Below the pieces are notes generated by a model. It was not told the DNA's origin, searched no databases, and saw nothing but the letters and a program-made list of their open reading frames with translations. A program made the position numbers and the translations under genes. From the NCBI GenBank assembly GCA_003165615.1, contig PLWR01000317.1, forward strand, positions 1-11,904: a stretch of DNA of 11,904 nucleotides, read 5' to 3'. The DNA comes from Acidobacteriota bacterium (GTDB lineage: Bacteria > Acidobacteriota > Terriglobia > UBA7540). Shown here one piece after another: positions 1 to 6,653 of this stretch; within the stretch, counting starts at the first letter, position 1, and every line of letters begins with the position of its first letter.

Positions 1-107
1 GGGTGAGGGGGTCAAAACCGTGCCAACTCAACCTTGGACGTTCACCTCGATCGAGACCCCCTCACCCCCCGCCTTGCGGTCCCCCCTCTCCCCCCAGGGG
101 GCGAGGG
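1..107. repeat. C/G-rich intergenic leader with two inverted repeats
   Basis: This non-coding stretch before the E2 gene holds two palindromic pieces. The 13-nt sequence GGGTGAGGGGGTC at 1-13 recurs as its exact reverse complement at 55-67. A second, tighter palindrome lies at 84-107, with CCCTC-t-CCCCC facing GGGGG-c-GAGGG. Such C-tract/G-tract palindromes are common dispersed intergenic repeats in many high-GC genomes. Neither arm pair is followed by a T-run, so I do not call a terminator. The first inverted repeat touches the window edge, so the element may extend further left. Its function is unknown. Confidence 0.5.
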
Positions 108-137
108 AGGAACAATATTGCTTAAGGGAACATAGGT

Positions 138-1508
138 ATGGTTAAAGCTGTGATCATGCCCAAATTAGGGCAATCGGAAGAGACGGTCAAGATCGTCCGC
201 TGGCGTAAGCAATTGGGCGAGACCGTGGCCAAGGGCGACATTCTTTTTGAAATCGAGACCGACAAGGCCGTACTGGAAGTCGAGAGTTTCTATGAAGGCA
301 CCCTTCTGAAAATTGTCGCGGCAGAGGGCGTGACCGTCCCCGTGCAAACCACCGTGGCCTTTGTGGGCGATCCCGGCGAGCCGGTTCCGGAAGTGGCTCT
401 CACTCCGGTTGCGCCCAAGAAGGCGGAAGCCTCGCGGCCCGGTGCTGCGCCGTCCCCTCAGCGGGGTTCGGCCGTGGACCGCGGACCCATTTCGCCACCC
501 CCTCAGGCAGGCGTTGGTCCTGCCGGCCCTTGCGCAGTCGCTGCACCTGCTGCAATCGCGGAGCCCCAGTTGTTCCGCATCAGTCCCCGCGCCGCAAAAC
601 TAGCGAGGGAATCCGTAATTGATCCCGCTCCGATTGTGGGCACGGGCCCCAGGGGGCGAATCGTGGAGCGCGATGTAAAGCAGTACCTTGAAGCCCAGGG
701 TTACGGCCGCCTGCGCATCAGTCCCACCGCGAAGAAACTGGCCGCGCGCGAGGGAATCAATCTGCTAAGCATCGAGAAGAAACTGGAGGGCAGCCAGACC
801 ACCGTGGCTGACATCGAACGGCTGCTGGCGGAGCGGCCCAAGCCCCTGTCGCGCATGCGGCAGATCATCGCCCAACGGTTGACGGAGAGCTACACTCATG
901 CCCCGCACTTCTTTGTGACGGTTTCCGCCGATGTGACGGAGTTGGAGTCTTTGCGGGCGGAGCTGAAGGCGCAAGGCACGGCATACACGTTGACGGACTT
1001 TATCCTGAAAGCCGCGGCGCTCGCTCTCGAACAATTCCCCACCGTCAACAGCACCTCCGACGGTGAGAGCATCCGCTTGCACAGCCAAATCCACCTGGGC
1101 CTTGCCGTGGCGTTGGAGCAAGGCCTGGTGGTGCCGGTGATTCGCCAGGCCAATGAACTGACCTTGGCGGAAATTCACGCGCGGGCGCAGGACCTGACCG
1201 CGAAGGCGCGGGCGGGCCAGCTTACCCCCGCGGAGATGACCGGCAGCACGTTTACGATTTCCAACTTGGGCATGATGGATGTGGAGAATTTTACGGCGAT
1301 CATCAATCCCGGCGAGAGCGCCATTCTTGCTGTTGCAACCACCGCCAAACTGCCGGTTGTGAAAAACGATCAAGTCGTGATTCGCTCGATGATGAAGATG
1401 ACCCTGTCCAGCGATCATCGCCTGATCGATGGGGCGCTGGCGGCGCGCTTCCTGAACTCAATTCGAAAATCTCTCGAGGAGAAAAGCCTGTGGCAGCGTT
1501 TGACATAG
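138..1508 (+). CDS. pdhC: 2-oxoacid dehydrogenase E2 component (dihydrolipoamide acyltransferase, probably pyruvate dehydrogenase)
   Basis: This is the E2 core enzyme, which moves the acyl group from E1 onto CoA through a swinging lipoyl arm. The N-terminal lipoyl domain covers about residues 1-80, with lipoylated Lys43 in the ETDKA motif. A Pro/Ala/Gly-rich linker follows (about 82-143), then a peripheral-subunit-binding domain at 146-185 with the usual GTGPRGRI signature. A second, degenerate copy follows at 192-231; it starts ISPTAKKLA but lacks the GTGP loop. The catalytic domain runs from about 235 to 456 and ends with DHRLIDG, with catalytic His427 and Asp431. At 456 aa the length is normal. 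The ATG has AAGGGA (123-128) nine bases upstream. The 3' end overlaps lpdA by 19 bp, which implies co-translation. Acetyl, branched-chain and acetoin E2 enzymes look alike, so the exact substrate is inferred from the adjacent E3 gene only. Confidence 0.93.
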   Translation: MVKAVIMPKLGQSEETVKIVRWRKQLGETVAKGDILFEIETDKAVLEVESFYEGTLLKIVAAEGVTVPVQTTVAFVGDPGEPVPEVALTPVAPKKAEASRPGAAPSPQRGSAVDRGPISPPPQAGVGPAGPCAVAAPAAIAEPQLFRISPRAAKLARESVIDPAPIVGTGPRGRIVERDVKQYLEAQGYGRLRISPTAKKLAAREGINLLSIEKKLEGSQTTVADIERLLAERPKPLSRMRQIIAQRLTESYTHAPHFFVTVSADVTELESLRAELKAQGTAYTLTDFILKAAALALEQFPTVNSTSDGESIRLHSQIHLGLAVALEQGLVVPVIRQANELTLAEIHARAQDLTAKARAGQLTPAEMTGSTFTISNLGMMDVENFTAIINPGESAILAVATTAKLPVVKNDQVVIRSMMKMTLSSDHRLIDGALAARFLNSIRKSLEEKSLWQRLT

Positions 1509-2986
1509 TGGTGATTGGCGCCGGACCGGGTGGTTATCCCGCGGCGATTCGCGCGGCGCAACTGGGCGCATCCGTGGCCCTGGTGGAGAAGGAAGAGATG
1601 GGCGGCACTTGCTTGAATTGGGGCTGCATTCCCACCAAGACTTTGATCGCGTCGTCGGAATTATTCGCGCGCATAAAGACCGCCGGATCAATGGGCCTGC
1701 GGGTGGATAACGCCTCATTTGATTACGCCGCGATGGCCGACCGCAAGGATCAGATTATTCTGAAGCTGCGCAATGGCATCAAGCAATTGCTGAAAGCCAA
1801 TGGCGTAACGGTATTTCAAGGCAGCGCGTCATTCCAAAGCCGCAACCGGATTCAGGTCGATCCGAGCGTACCGGACGTAGCGCCGGGCTTTAGCCCGGCA
1901 CCTGCCACTCCGCTGGGATCTAGCCCGGGAGGTGCCGCCCTAAAGGGCGGCGCTACCGCGGCAACGGTGATTCTGACTGCCGGCAAGACGATTATCTCCA
2001 CCGGCGCCACGTCCGCCATGCCCGGATTTCTCCCTCGCCATGAACGCGTGGTGGAGAGCCGCGCTTTTCTGGGCCTGCGAGCGCTGCCGGCGGCCACGCT
2101 GATTCTCGGCGGCGGCATCATCGGCTGCGAGTTTGCCTGCATGTTGGCGCAACTGGGTGTGAAAGTGACGATGGTGGAGCTTTTGGAAGATATCGTGGCG
2201 GTGGTCGATGCCGACGTTCGCCGCGAGCTGCGCCGCCACATGGAAAAAACCCTGGGCATCCGTATTCTGACCGGCGTTACGCTGGAGGAAATCACCGCGG
2301 ACGATCACGGCGTGCGCGGCCGTGCCGGGCAGGAACAGTTGGAAGCGGATTTGTTGCTGGTGGCTCTGGGACGCAAGCCGGTGACCAGTTCACTGAAATT
2401 GGAAAACGCCGGACTTGCTCCCAATGAACGAGGCTTCCTCGACGTCGACGCCTATGGCCGAACCAATGTCGCTACTGTTTATGCCGTTGGCGATGTCACC
2501 GGCGGCCCGCTGCTGGCTCACGCCGCGACGGCGCAGGGCCTGGTGGCTGCGGAGAACGCCTGTGGCCGCTACCTGCACAAGAACGAGACCCTGGTGCCCA
2601 ATTGCATTTTCACCACTCCCGAAATCGGGACCGTCGGCCTGGGCGAGCAGGAGGCCAAGCAGCAAGGTCGAAAGATCAAGACGGGGAAATATCAGTTCGC
2701 CGCGCTGGGGAAAGCGCTGGCCATCGGCGAGCCCATTGGCTTTGTGAAATGGGTGGCGGATGCGGAGACCGAGCAACTGCTGGGAGCGCACGCCGTCGGC
2801 CCCCATGCCACGGACATCATTGCGGAAGCGGCCGTGGCGATCCGCGCGGAATTGACCGCCGCGGACCTTGCCCACACCGTCCACGCTCATCCCACGTTGG
2901 CGGAAGCCTGGATGGAAGCCGCCCACGTCCTGATGGGCGAGCCCATTCACTCCGCGCCACCACGCAAGGAGAAAAAGAGCGAGTAA
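1490..2986 (+). CDS. lpdA: dihydrolipoamide dehydrogenase (E3) carrying an in-frame repeat insertion
   Basis: E3 re-oxidises the dihydrolipoyl arm of E2 using FAD and passes the electrons to NAD+. The FAD-binding Rossmann motif GAGPGG is at residues 10-15. The redox-active disulfide is Cys41/Cys46 in GGTCLNWGCIPTK. The NAD-binding motif GGGIIG is at 207-212, the second FAD contact is YAVGDV, and the C-terminal His467/Glu472 pair sits in HPTLAE. All key residues are present, so the enzyme is probably active. The GTG start at 1490 lies inside the end of the E2 gene and is preceded by GAGGAG at a good distance. The protein is 498 aa, about 25-30 longer than typical E3. The excess matches residues about 127-157 (Pro/Gly/Ala-rich), encoded by a palindromic repeat element at 1877-1956. 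The insert falls just before the strand leading into the conserved STGA turn. Only 41 bp separate this gene from the convergent toxin gene. Confidence 0.95.
   Translation: MAAFDIVVIGAGPGGYPAAIRAAQLGASVALVEKEEMGGTCLNWGCIPTKTLIASSELFARIKTAGSMGLRVDNASFDYAAMADRKDQIILKLRNGIKQLLKANGVTVFQGSASFQSRNRIQVDPSVPDVAPGFSPAPATPLGSSPGGAALKGGATAATVILTAGKTIISTGATSAMPGFLPRHERVVESRAFLGLRALPAATLILGGGIIGCEFACMLAQLGVKVTMVELLEDIVAVVDADVRRELRRHMEKTLGIRILTGVTLEEITADDHGVRGRAGQEQLEADLLLVALGRKPVTSSLKLENAGLAPNERGFLDVDAYGRTNVATVYAVGDVTGGPLLAHAATAQGLVAAENACGRYLHKNETLVPNCIFTTPEIGTVGLGEQEAKQQGRKIKTGKYQFAALGKALAIGEPIGFVKWVADAETEQLLGAHAVGPHATDIIAEAAVAIRAELTAADLAHTVHAHPTLAEAWMEAAHVLMGEPIHSAPPRKEKKSE
1877..1956 (+). repeat. 80-nt double-hairpin palindromic element inside lpdA
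   Basis: The left arm contains CCGGGCTTTAGCCCGG and the right arm GCCGCCCTAAAGGGCGGC; each is a near-perfect hairpin by itself. The element is also bounded by inverted ends, GTAGCG at 1877-1882 and CGCTAC at 1951-1956. It is read through in frame as about 30 Pro/Gly/Ala-rich residues of E3. The architecture (paired REP-like hairpins with inverted outer ends) resembles dispersed REP/BIME or miniature elements and, in being translated, the palindromic elements of Rickettsia. A GTAGCG-CGGCTTTA core also occurs in the intergenic repeat at 6658-6702, which suggests a genome-wide family. No transposase is nearby. Confidence 0.82.
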
Positions 2987-3027
2987 TTTGCCGCCGGGGA
3001 AGGGGGAGTGAGTCCCGTCGAGCAAGA

Positions 3028-3294
3028 TCAGCCAAGCAGACGGTCACATTCAGCGTGGGAGCCGATCCAGAACCAAACGATGGTCGATCCGTCCAAAACG
3101 CCCAGTGCGCGATACCCCAATCCGACGCGCACAGAGTAGATATTGCTCTCCTCATCCACTTTCTTGAAACGCAGGCTGGGATGGTGAGGATCGGCGTGGA
3201 ACAACCGGTAGGCGCGTTGCGCGTGCCGTCGGACGTCGTCGGGGAGGGAGACAAACGTTTTCCTGAACTCGCGCGTGGTGCGCGATTCAATCAC
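3028..3294 (-). CDS. RelE/ParE-superfamily toxin of a type II toxin-antitoxin pair
   Basis: This 88-aa protein is small and basic in its first half, with the layout of RelE/ParE-fold toxins: an N-terminal helix pair (REFRKTFVSLPDDVRRHAQRAY), the segment HPSLRFKKV, then beta strands IYSVRVGLGYRALGVL and a C-terminal WIGSHAECDRLL. Toxins of this fold act either as ribosome-dependent mRNA interferases or as gyrase poisons; the sequence alone does not decide which. The start is GTG and overlaps the antitoxin stop (GTGA, 3294-3291). With no clear ribosome-binding site of its own, translation is probably coupled to the antitoxin. It converges on lpdA 41 bp away. The family is confidently recognised; the exact target is not. 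Confidence 0.82.
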   Translation of the reverse strand: MIESRTTREFRKTFVSLPDDVRRHAQRAYRLFHADPHHPSLRFKKVDEESNIYSVRVGLGYRALGVLDGSTIVWFWIGSHAECDRLLG

Positions 3295-3506
3295 AGGATT
3301 TCATCCAGTGGTCGCGTCTCGCTGCGGCGATGCTCGTCGAGCGCATTGGCGGCGAGGTTGCGCAGCTTGCCTGGGTTCTTCCGGAGCAACCGTCCCCAGG
3401 CATCTTCATCCTCGATCGTCTCAAGAATCTGGGAGGCGATGGCATTCTGCTCGTCATCGGAGAGTTTGCCGACTTTGCGGAGTGCGTCCTCAAGTAACCG
3501 CGTCAT
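3291..3506 (-). CDS. putative antitoxin partner of the RelE/ParE-like toxin
   Basis: This is a 71-aa, acidic, largely helical protein (MTRLLEDALRKVGKL, then DEQNAIASQILETIEDE). It resembles short antitoxins that precede RelE/ParE toxins and end in a segment like ALDEHRRSETRPLDEIL, which would be the toxin-wrapping C-terminus. It comes first in the pair and overlaps the toxin by 4 bp, the standard antitoxin-first order that lets translation be coupled. No ribbon-helix-helix, PHD or helix-turn-helix DNA-binding domain is obvious, so autoregulation cannot be shown from sequence. ATG is at 3506-3504 with only a weak GAG upstream. The 136 bp to the next gene upstream (3507-3642) shows no convincing promoter. 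Confidence 0.78.
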   Translation of the reverse strand: MTRLLEDALRKVGKLSDDEQNAIASQILETIEDEDAWGRLLRKNPGKLRNLAANALDEHRRSETRPLDEIL

Positions 3507-3642
3507 ACACTCAAACTAGCATACGAAATCGTCGCCCGCAAGTCGGCTACCCGCCAAGCAGCGCGGAACAGGCCCTCCCCGCGAAACTGCCCCATCAAAA
3601 ACAAAATGTCTCGGATTGGAATGATTAGTCCGCCATCCCTAC

Positions 3643-4512
3643 TTACTGGATCGGGGGGCTGCCCTGATTAGCTTCCTTACGCTTTTCCACCCTTATTACG
3701 CCAGTCTGATCCGTGAAGTAGTAGATGTTCCCGGCTTCGAAGGAGTCGAACGGGTCGGCATGGACTGTATAGGATTGAATCCTCCCGGTGCTGTCAGCGG
3801 GCCCCGGAATATAGGTGAACTGGTAGAATGATTTCCTTCCCTCGGCCAGGTACTCGCCGATCAATCCCGCCGCCTTTTCGCTCGGCTCGACGGGGGCACT
3901 CGAGTTCTCAGATTGCGGTGGCCCCAGAGCCGCGAGCGTGGTGGGAAACCCATGGCCGTATGTCGCCGTGTAGGTTGTGGCCGCGGCGTTGATCTCTCGC
4001 AGCGATTCCCTGGTTGTAAACTGATTGGCCGTCCGGCGGCTGGAAGACACAAACCACGGGAGGAAGATGGCCCCGGCGATGGACAAGACACCAAAGATCA
4101 AGCCGAGGTAGCCCAATGTTCGGCCCAGGATGGCCATCACTTTGACCGCAGACCTCCACTGGCCTTGCGGTTTCGCAGCTTTCACCCGTCGACCGGAAAT
4201 GATCGCGAGCATCGCTGCGACCGGAACCAAACCGAAGTAGCTCCAGAAAATGATGCGGGAAACACTGCGAAAAGCGTCCATGAGCTGGAAAGCTGGAACC
4301 AGGAGGACGAAAGGAAGCAGGCCGAGAATAAGGCTCGCTAGAGCCCTCCCGATTATCCCTGACGCATGGCCCACGCTTCCCGGTGGTGCCGCTACACCAG
4401 ATTTGGGGACAGAATCGTCTGAGGGGGGCTTGCCGGTTGAGAGCGAACTCCCACAGAAACCACAAAGGGTGTCGGTTTCCGCAACTTCTTTGCCACAGCT
4501 TGGACAAAGCAC
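3643..4512 (-). CDS. zinc-ribbon membrane protein with pseudopilin-like C-terminal region (function unknown)
   Basis: The 289-aa protein starts with a zinc ribbon, Cys3-Pro-Ser-Cys6 and Cys17-Gly-Phe-Cys20. A polar Ser/Pro-rich spacer follows (about 22-48), then three hydrophobic stretches at about 52-77, 84-106 and 125-155. The last one runs into NQFTTRESLREINAAATTYT and GHGFPTTLAAL. That pattern (membrane helix, then a helix with N-x-A-x-x-T-Y, then a small beta domain) resembles type IV pilin and pseudopilin proteins, many of which occur in Acidobacteriota. The C-terminal part has further beta-rich motifs (FYQFTYIPG, YTVHADPF, NIYYFTDQTGVIRV). The ribbon would face the cytoplasm and the tail the outside. 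The start is GTG with a strong GGAGGTG only 4 nt upstream; no other in-frame start fits. It lies 44 bp downstream of the GH29 gene on the same strand and may share its transcript. I recognise the architecture, not a function. Confidence 0.85.
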   Translation of the reverse strand: MLCPSCGKEVAETDTLCGFCGSSLSTGKPPSDDSVPKSGVAAPPGSVGHASGIIGRALASLILGLLPFVLLVPAFQLMDAFRSVSRIIFWSYFGLVPVAAMLAIISGRRVKAAKPQGQWRSAVKVMAILGRTLGYLGLIFGVLSIAGAIFLPWFVSSSRRTANQFTTRESLREINAAATTYTATYGHGFPTTLAALGPPQSENSSAPVEPSEKAAGLIGEYLAEGRKSFYQFTYIPGPADSTGRIQSYTVHADPFDSFEAGNIYYFTDQTGVIRVEKRKEANQGSPPIQ

Positions 4513-4556
4513 AGAGCACCTCCCGTCTTTCCCACGCCCGAAACCATACCGCTTGT

Positions 4557-5942
4557 TTAACGCAAATTCTTCTCCACATCAAGTGCCAGGACGTTGGCAA
4601 ATTCTCCGGGCGCTACTGGGGGTAGAGAGACGACAACCTCAGAGCCGTTTTGTTTGAACTTCAGCTTCTGTTGGGGGGCTGCCAGCAGGCGTGCGCCTGT
4701 GACTTTTCCTTGCAGACCCTCCAGGCGGAAAGAATCCTGGGGCCAATCAAATAGATGGATATAGATCTTTCCGGCTTTCGTAGTGCAACGCCAGCCGGTG
4801 GGCTTTTGATATTGGAAGTGGCTGTCATGCGTTGCCGACGACTTCAGTTCGGCTCCAAACGGCGTGGGGCCTGTGCCATAAATGGCTTCGCCATTGACCT
4901 GGAGCCACGCGCCCATCTGTTGCAGCACCTTCACACTTTCCTGCGGAATCACGCCCTCCGCGGTGGGGCCGACGTTCAGCAGGTAGTTGCCGCCTTTGCT
5001 CACGATATCAACCAACCGGAAGATAAGGGTGTCGGCGGGCTTCCAATTGTGGTCATTCTTCTTGAAACCCCACGTGTCATTGATCGTTGCGGGAGTTTCC
5101 CAAGCCGCCTCCATGACGTGGTCGGGCACGTCGTTGTCATGCATGGAGGAATAGTCCGTGCCTTGCTTGATTCCTAACCGTCCATTGATGAGGCAGTCGG
5201 GCTGAAGCTGGCGCACCAGATCGACGAAGGGCTGGGCCCGTTCGGGTGTCATGTTCATGGGGGTGTCAAACCAAAGGAGCGCAATGGGCCCGTAGTGGGT
5301 GAGCAATTCCCGGACTTGCGGAAGCGAAACCTTCCTGAGGTAGTCATCGAAATCGCCCTGCTGGGCAGGGTCCCACGGCCCCCCGCTGACGGCCCCTCCT
5401 GGCTGGTGCCAGTCCTGTGATTCCGAGTAGTAGAATCCCATCGGCAGCCCTTGTTTGCGGCATGCCGTTGCCAACTCCTGCATCGGGTCGCGCCTGAAAG
5501 GTGTGGCGTCGACAATGTTGTAGGGGCTCGCCTGGGTGGCGAACAGGGCAAAACCGTCGTGGTGCTTGGGCATCGGCACTACATACCGCATGCCGGCCTG
5601 CTTCGCGAGCTGAACCCATTCGTCGGCATTGAACTTTACCGGATTGAATTGCCGGGCAAGCAAGGCGTATTCCGCCACGGGAATGCGCGCGCGGTTTTGG
5701 ATCCACTCACCGATGCCGGGAATTTCCTGGCCCTTCCACTCACCGGCAGGAATCGAGTAGAGGCCCCAGGTGATCAGCATTCCGAACTTGGCGTCGCGGA
5801 ACCACTGCGTGCGGCGCGCGGCGTCCGGATCGACGGGCGCCTGCGCAGCCAGGCGCGCGACCGGCGCGAGGATCAGAGCCCCGGCCAGCAGGGCTTGCAG
5901 GCCGGCGCGGACGAACATCCGATAAATTATTTTGGGAGTCAT
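4557..5942 (-). CDS. secreted GH29 family alpha-L-fucosidase
   Basis: GH29 enzymes release alpha-L-fucose from glycans by a retaining mechanism. The family pattern is clear: AKFGMLITWGLYS near the mature N-terminus, KHHDGFALF, GFYYSESQDW, the nucleophile segment LLWFDTP with Asp226, WETPATINDTWGF, and LLNVGPTAEGVIP. The usual nucleophile motif has Gly after WFD; here it is Thr-Pro, so substrate preference may differ. I start the gene at the ATG 5942-5940, giving 461 aa. It is preceded by AAGAGGTG with a 7-nt spacer and begins a typical signal peptide (KIIYR, then hydrophobic AGLQALLAGALILA, cleavage near LAAQA at about 33-35). The frame stays open 15 codons further upstream, but that extension has no ribosome-binding site and enters an intron remnant. 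The product is probably periplasmic or exported. A zinc-ribbon membrane gene follows 44 bp downstream; no sugar transporter or regulator is adjacent. Confidence 0.9.
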   Translation of the reverse strand: MTPKIIYRMFVRAGLQALLAGALILAPVARLAAQAPVDPDAARRTQWFRDAKFGMLITWGLYSIPAGEWKGQEIPGIGEWIQNRARIPVAEYALLARQFNPVKFNADEWVQLAKQAGMRYVVPMPKHHDGFALFATQASPYNIVDATPFRRDPMQELATACRKQGLPMGFYYSESQDWHQPGGAVSGGPWDPAQQGDFDDYLRKVSLPQVRELLTHYGPIALLWFDTPMNMTPERAQPFVDLVRQLQPDCLINGRLGIKQGTDYSSMHDNDVPDHVMEAAWETPATINDTWGFKKNDHNWKPADTLIFRLVDIVSKGGNYLLNVGPTAEGVIPQESVKVLQQMGAWLQVNGEAIYGTGPTPFGAELKSSATHDSHFQYQKPTGWRCTTKAGKIYIHLFDWPQDSFRLEGLQGKVTGARLLAAPQQKLKFKQNGSEVVVSLPPVAPGEFANVLALDVEKNLR

Positions 5943-5949
5943 AAGAAAA

Positions 5950-5957
5950 CACCTCTT
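5950..5957 (-). promoter_or_regulatory. ribosome-binding site deciding the GH29 start
   Basis: AAGAGGTG on the minus strand, 7 nt before the ATG at 5942-5940. It favours this start over the in-frame upstream codon at 5987, and the shorter product begins directly with a signal peptide. Confidence 0.65.
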
Positions 5958-5984
5958 GGAGGATAAAGACGCGTGGGATTGTGG

Positions 5985-6356
5985 CACGACTTGCGGCGAG
6001 CATCAACACATTCGCGCCGGGGTTGCTTAGCCAGCGGGCTTCCAGGCGGCTCATTCGTGCCCGCTGGCAGCGGTGACGTTGGCGACGATGGAGCAGTTGC
6101 GTACGCCACAGCCGGGTCAAGCGGTTGCGAAAGAGGTGCAGGCGGTCAGGCTCCCCGGTACCGCAGGGTAGTGGAAGTAGCCCGGTACGACCGACCGGAG
6201 CCACTGCCCCGATTGCGCCACTGGGGCATGCCGGCGCCGGCGGAGTTGCGGCTTGATCTCCCGCCGCTTCGCCCGCAGGCGCTTGGCAACCGCTCGGCGC
6301 TTCACGGTGAAGTACCCCCTCCGGTTATTCCCGCTGATATGCGTGAAGCCCAGAAA
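5985..6356 (-). pseudogene. 3' remnant of a group II intron reverse transcriptase/maturase, truncated and frameshifted
   Basis: Read on the minus strand, one frame gives FLGFTHISG, then RRGYFTVKRRAVAKRLRAK, then QWLRSVVPGYFHYPAVPG, and then stops at 6119-6117. The adjacent frame continues the same protein: LHLFRNRLTRLWRTQLL, RRQRHRCQRARMSRLEARWL, fading out near 5985. This is the well-known C-terminal end of bacterial group II intron-encoded proteins, from reverse-transcriptase motif 7 (FLGF) through the maturase region (SVV-GY--Y-AVPG, then LW---L-RRSQR). A one-base indel at about 6140-6150 joins the two frames. Everything upstream of motif 7, including the catalytic YADD box, is missing, and the remnant begins abruptly beside the repeat array at 6384-6512. 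I see no room for intron domains V/VI downstream, where the GH29 leader begins. It is a dead fragment marking an old retroelement insertion. Confidence 0.8.
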
Positions 6357-6383
6357 GGGGGAAAAAACGGGAAACGAAGCTGG

Positions 6384-6512
6384 AATGTCATTGAAAACAA
6401 ATGACGAGGAAAATTCCAATCCATGGCTTGCCAAGATATTATAGAAAACAAAGGAGTTGTATTCGCTTGCCAAAATGTTATTGAAAAGAAAGGGAGTTAC
6501 TGCGAGTCCGAA
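6384..6512 (+). repeat. three imperfect tandem repeats, 51 + 39 + 39 nt
   Basis: Three units start at 6384, 6435 and 6474. Each opens with a version of AATGTTATTGAAAACAAA (AATGTCATTGAAAACAAA, GATATTATAGAAAACAAA, AATGTTATTGAAAAGAAA). The first two end in CTTGCCAA and the third in the related GTCCGAA. Units 2 and 3 also share a GGAGTT or GGGAGTT box after the A-rich core. The array is clearly more A/T-rich than the flanking DNA. It touches the truncated end of the group II intron remnant, so it could be either the site of a deletion or recombination or an older intergenic array. The A-rich core with a following GGAG could act as a ribosome-binding site in places, but no gene starts there. The rest of the gap (6513-6653) holds only an imperfect hairpin at 6559-6590 (CCCATA facing TATGGG). 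Confidence 0.65.
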
Positions 6513-6653
6513 TTTCAGAGGAAGGATGAAGTGGAAGATGTGCGTTGACGCCCGGCAACCCATAGGGCATATTTTGAGAGGCCGTATGGGCAGGATCCGC
6601 TCGCCAGAATTGATCGTACGGCAATGTTCGATCCGGATGCGGCGAGAGCCCAT

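Noticed and set aside
84..107. C/G palindrome as an intrinsic terminator of an upstream gene
   Set aside because: There is no T-run after the stem on either strand, so it is reported only as a repeat.
430..545. E2 linker as another captured repeat (CCCCTCAGCGGGG and GGCAGGCGTTGGTCCTGCC hairpins)
   Set aside because: Pro/Ala-rich linkers are normal in E2 and the hairpins are short; without a genome search it cannot be separated from ordinary linker composition.
765..1418. Antisense ORF of 217 codons opposite the E2 gene
   Set aside because: It is His/Arg/Gly-rich with no recognisable domain, mirrors the codon bias of the real gene, and has no ribosome-binding site.
2602..3519. Long plus-strand open frame of about 305 codons across the end of lpdA and the toxin-antitoxin genes
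   Set aside because: It is a high-GC shadow frame: its composition is Arg/Gly/Ser/His-rich with no domain, and it covers three well-supported genes on other frames.
3507..3642. Promoter for the toxin-antitoxin operon (TATGCT-like box at 3523-3518)
   Set aside because: No -35 box at a suitable distance could be found, so the match is likely chance.
5943..5987. Upstream in-frame start for the GH29 gene (5987)
   Set aside because: It has no ribosome-binding site, adds a polar stretch before a good signal peptide, and overlaps the intron remnant; ATG 5942 has AAGAGGTG at 7 nt.
6117..6653. A 178-codon minus-strand ORF as an intact gene
   Set aside because: Its first two thirds is merely translated repeat DNA (6384-6512) and the rest is the intron-protein remnant, which continues in a different frame after the stop.
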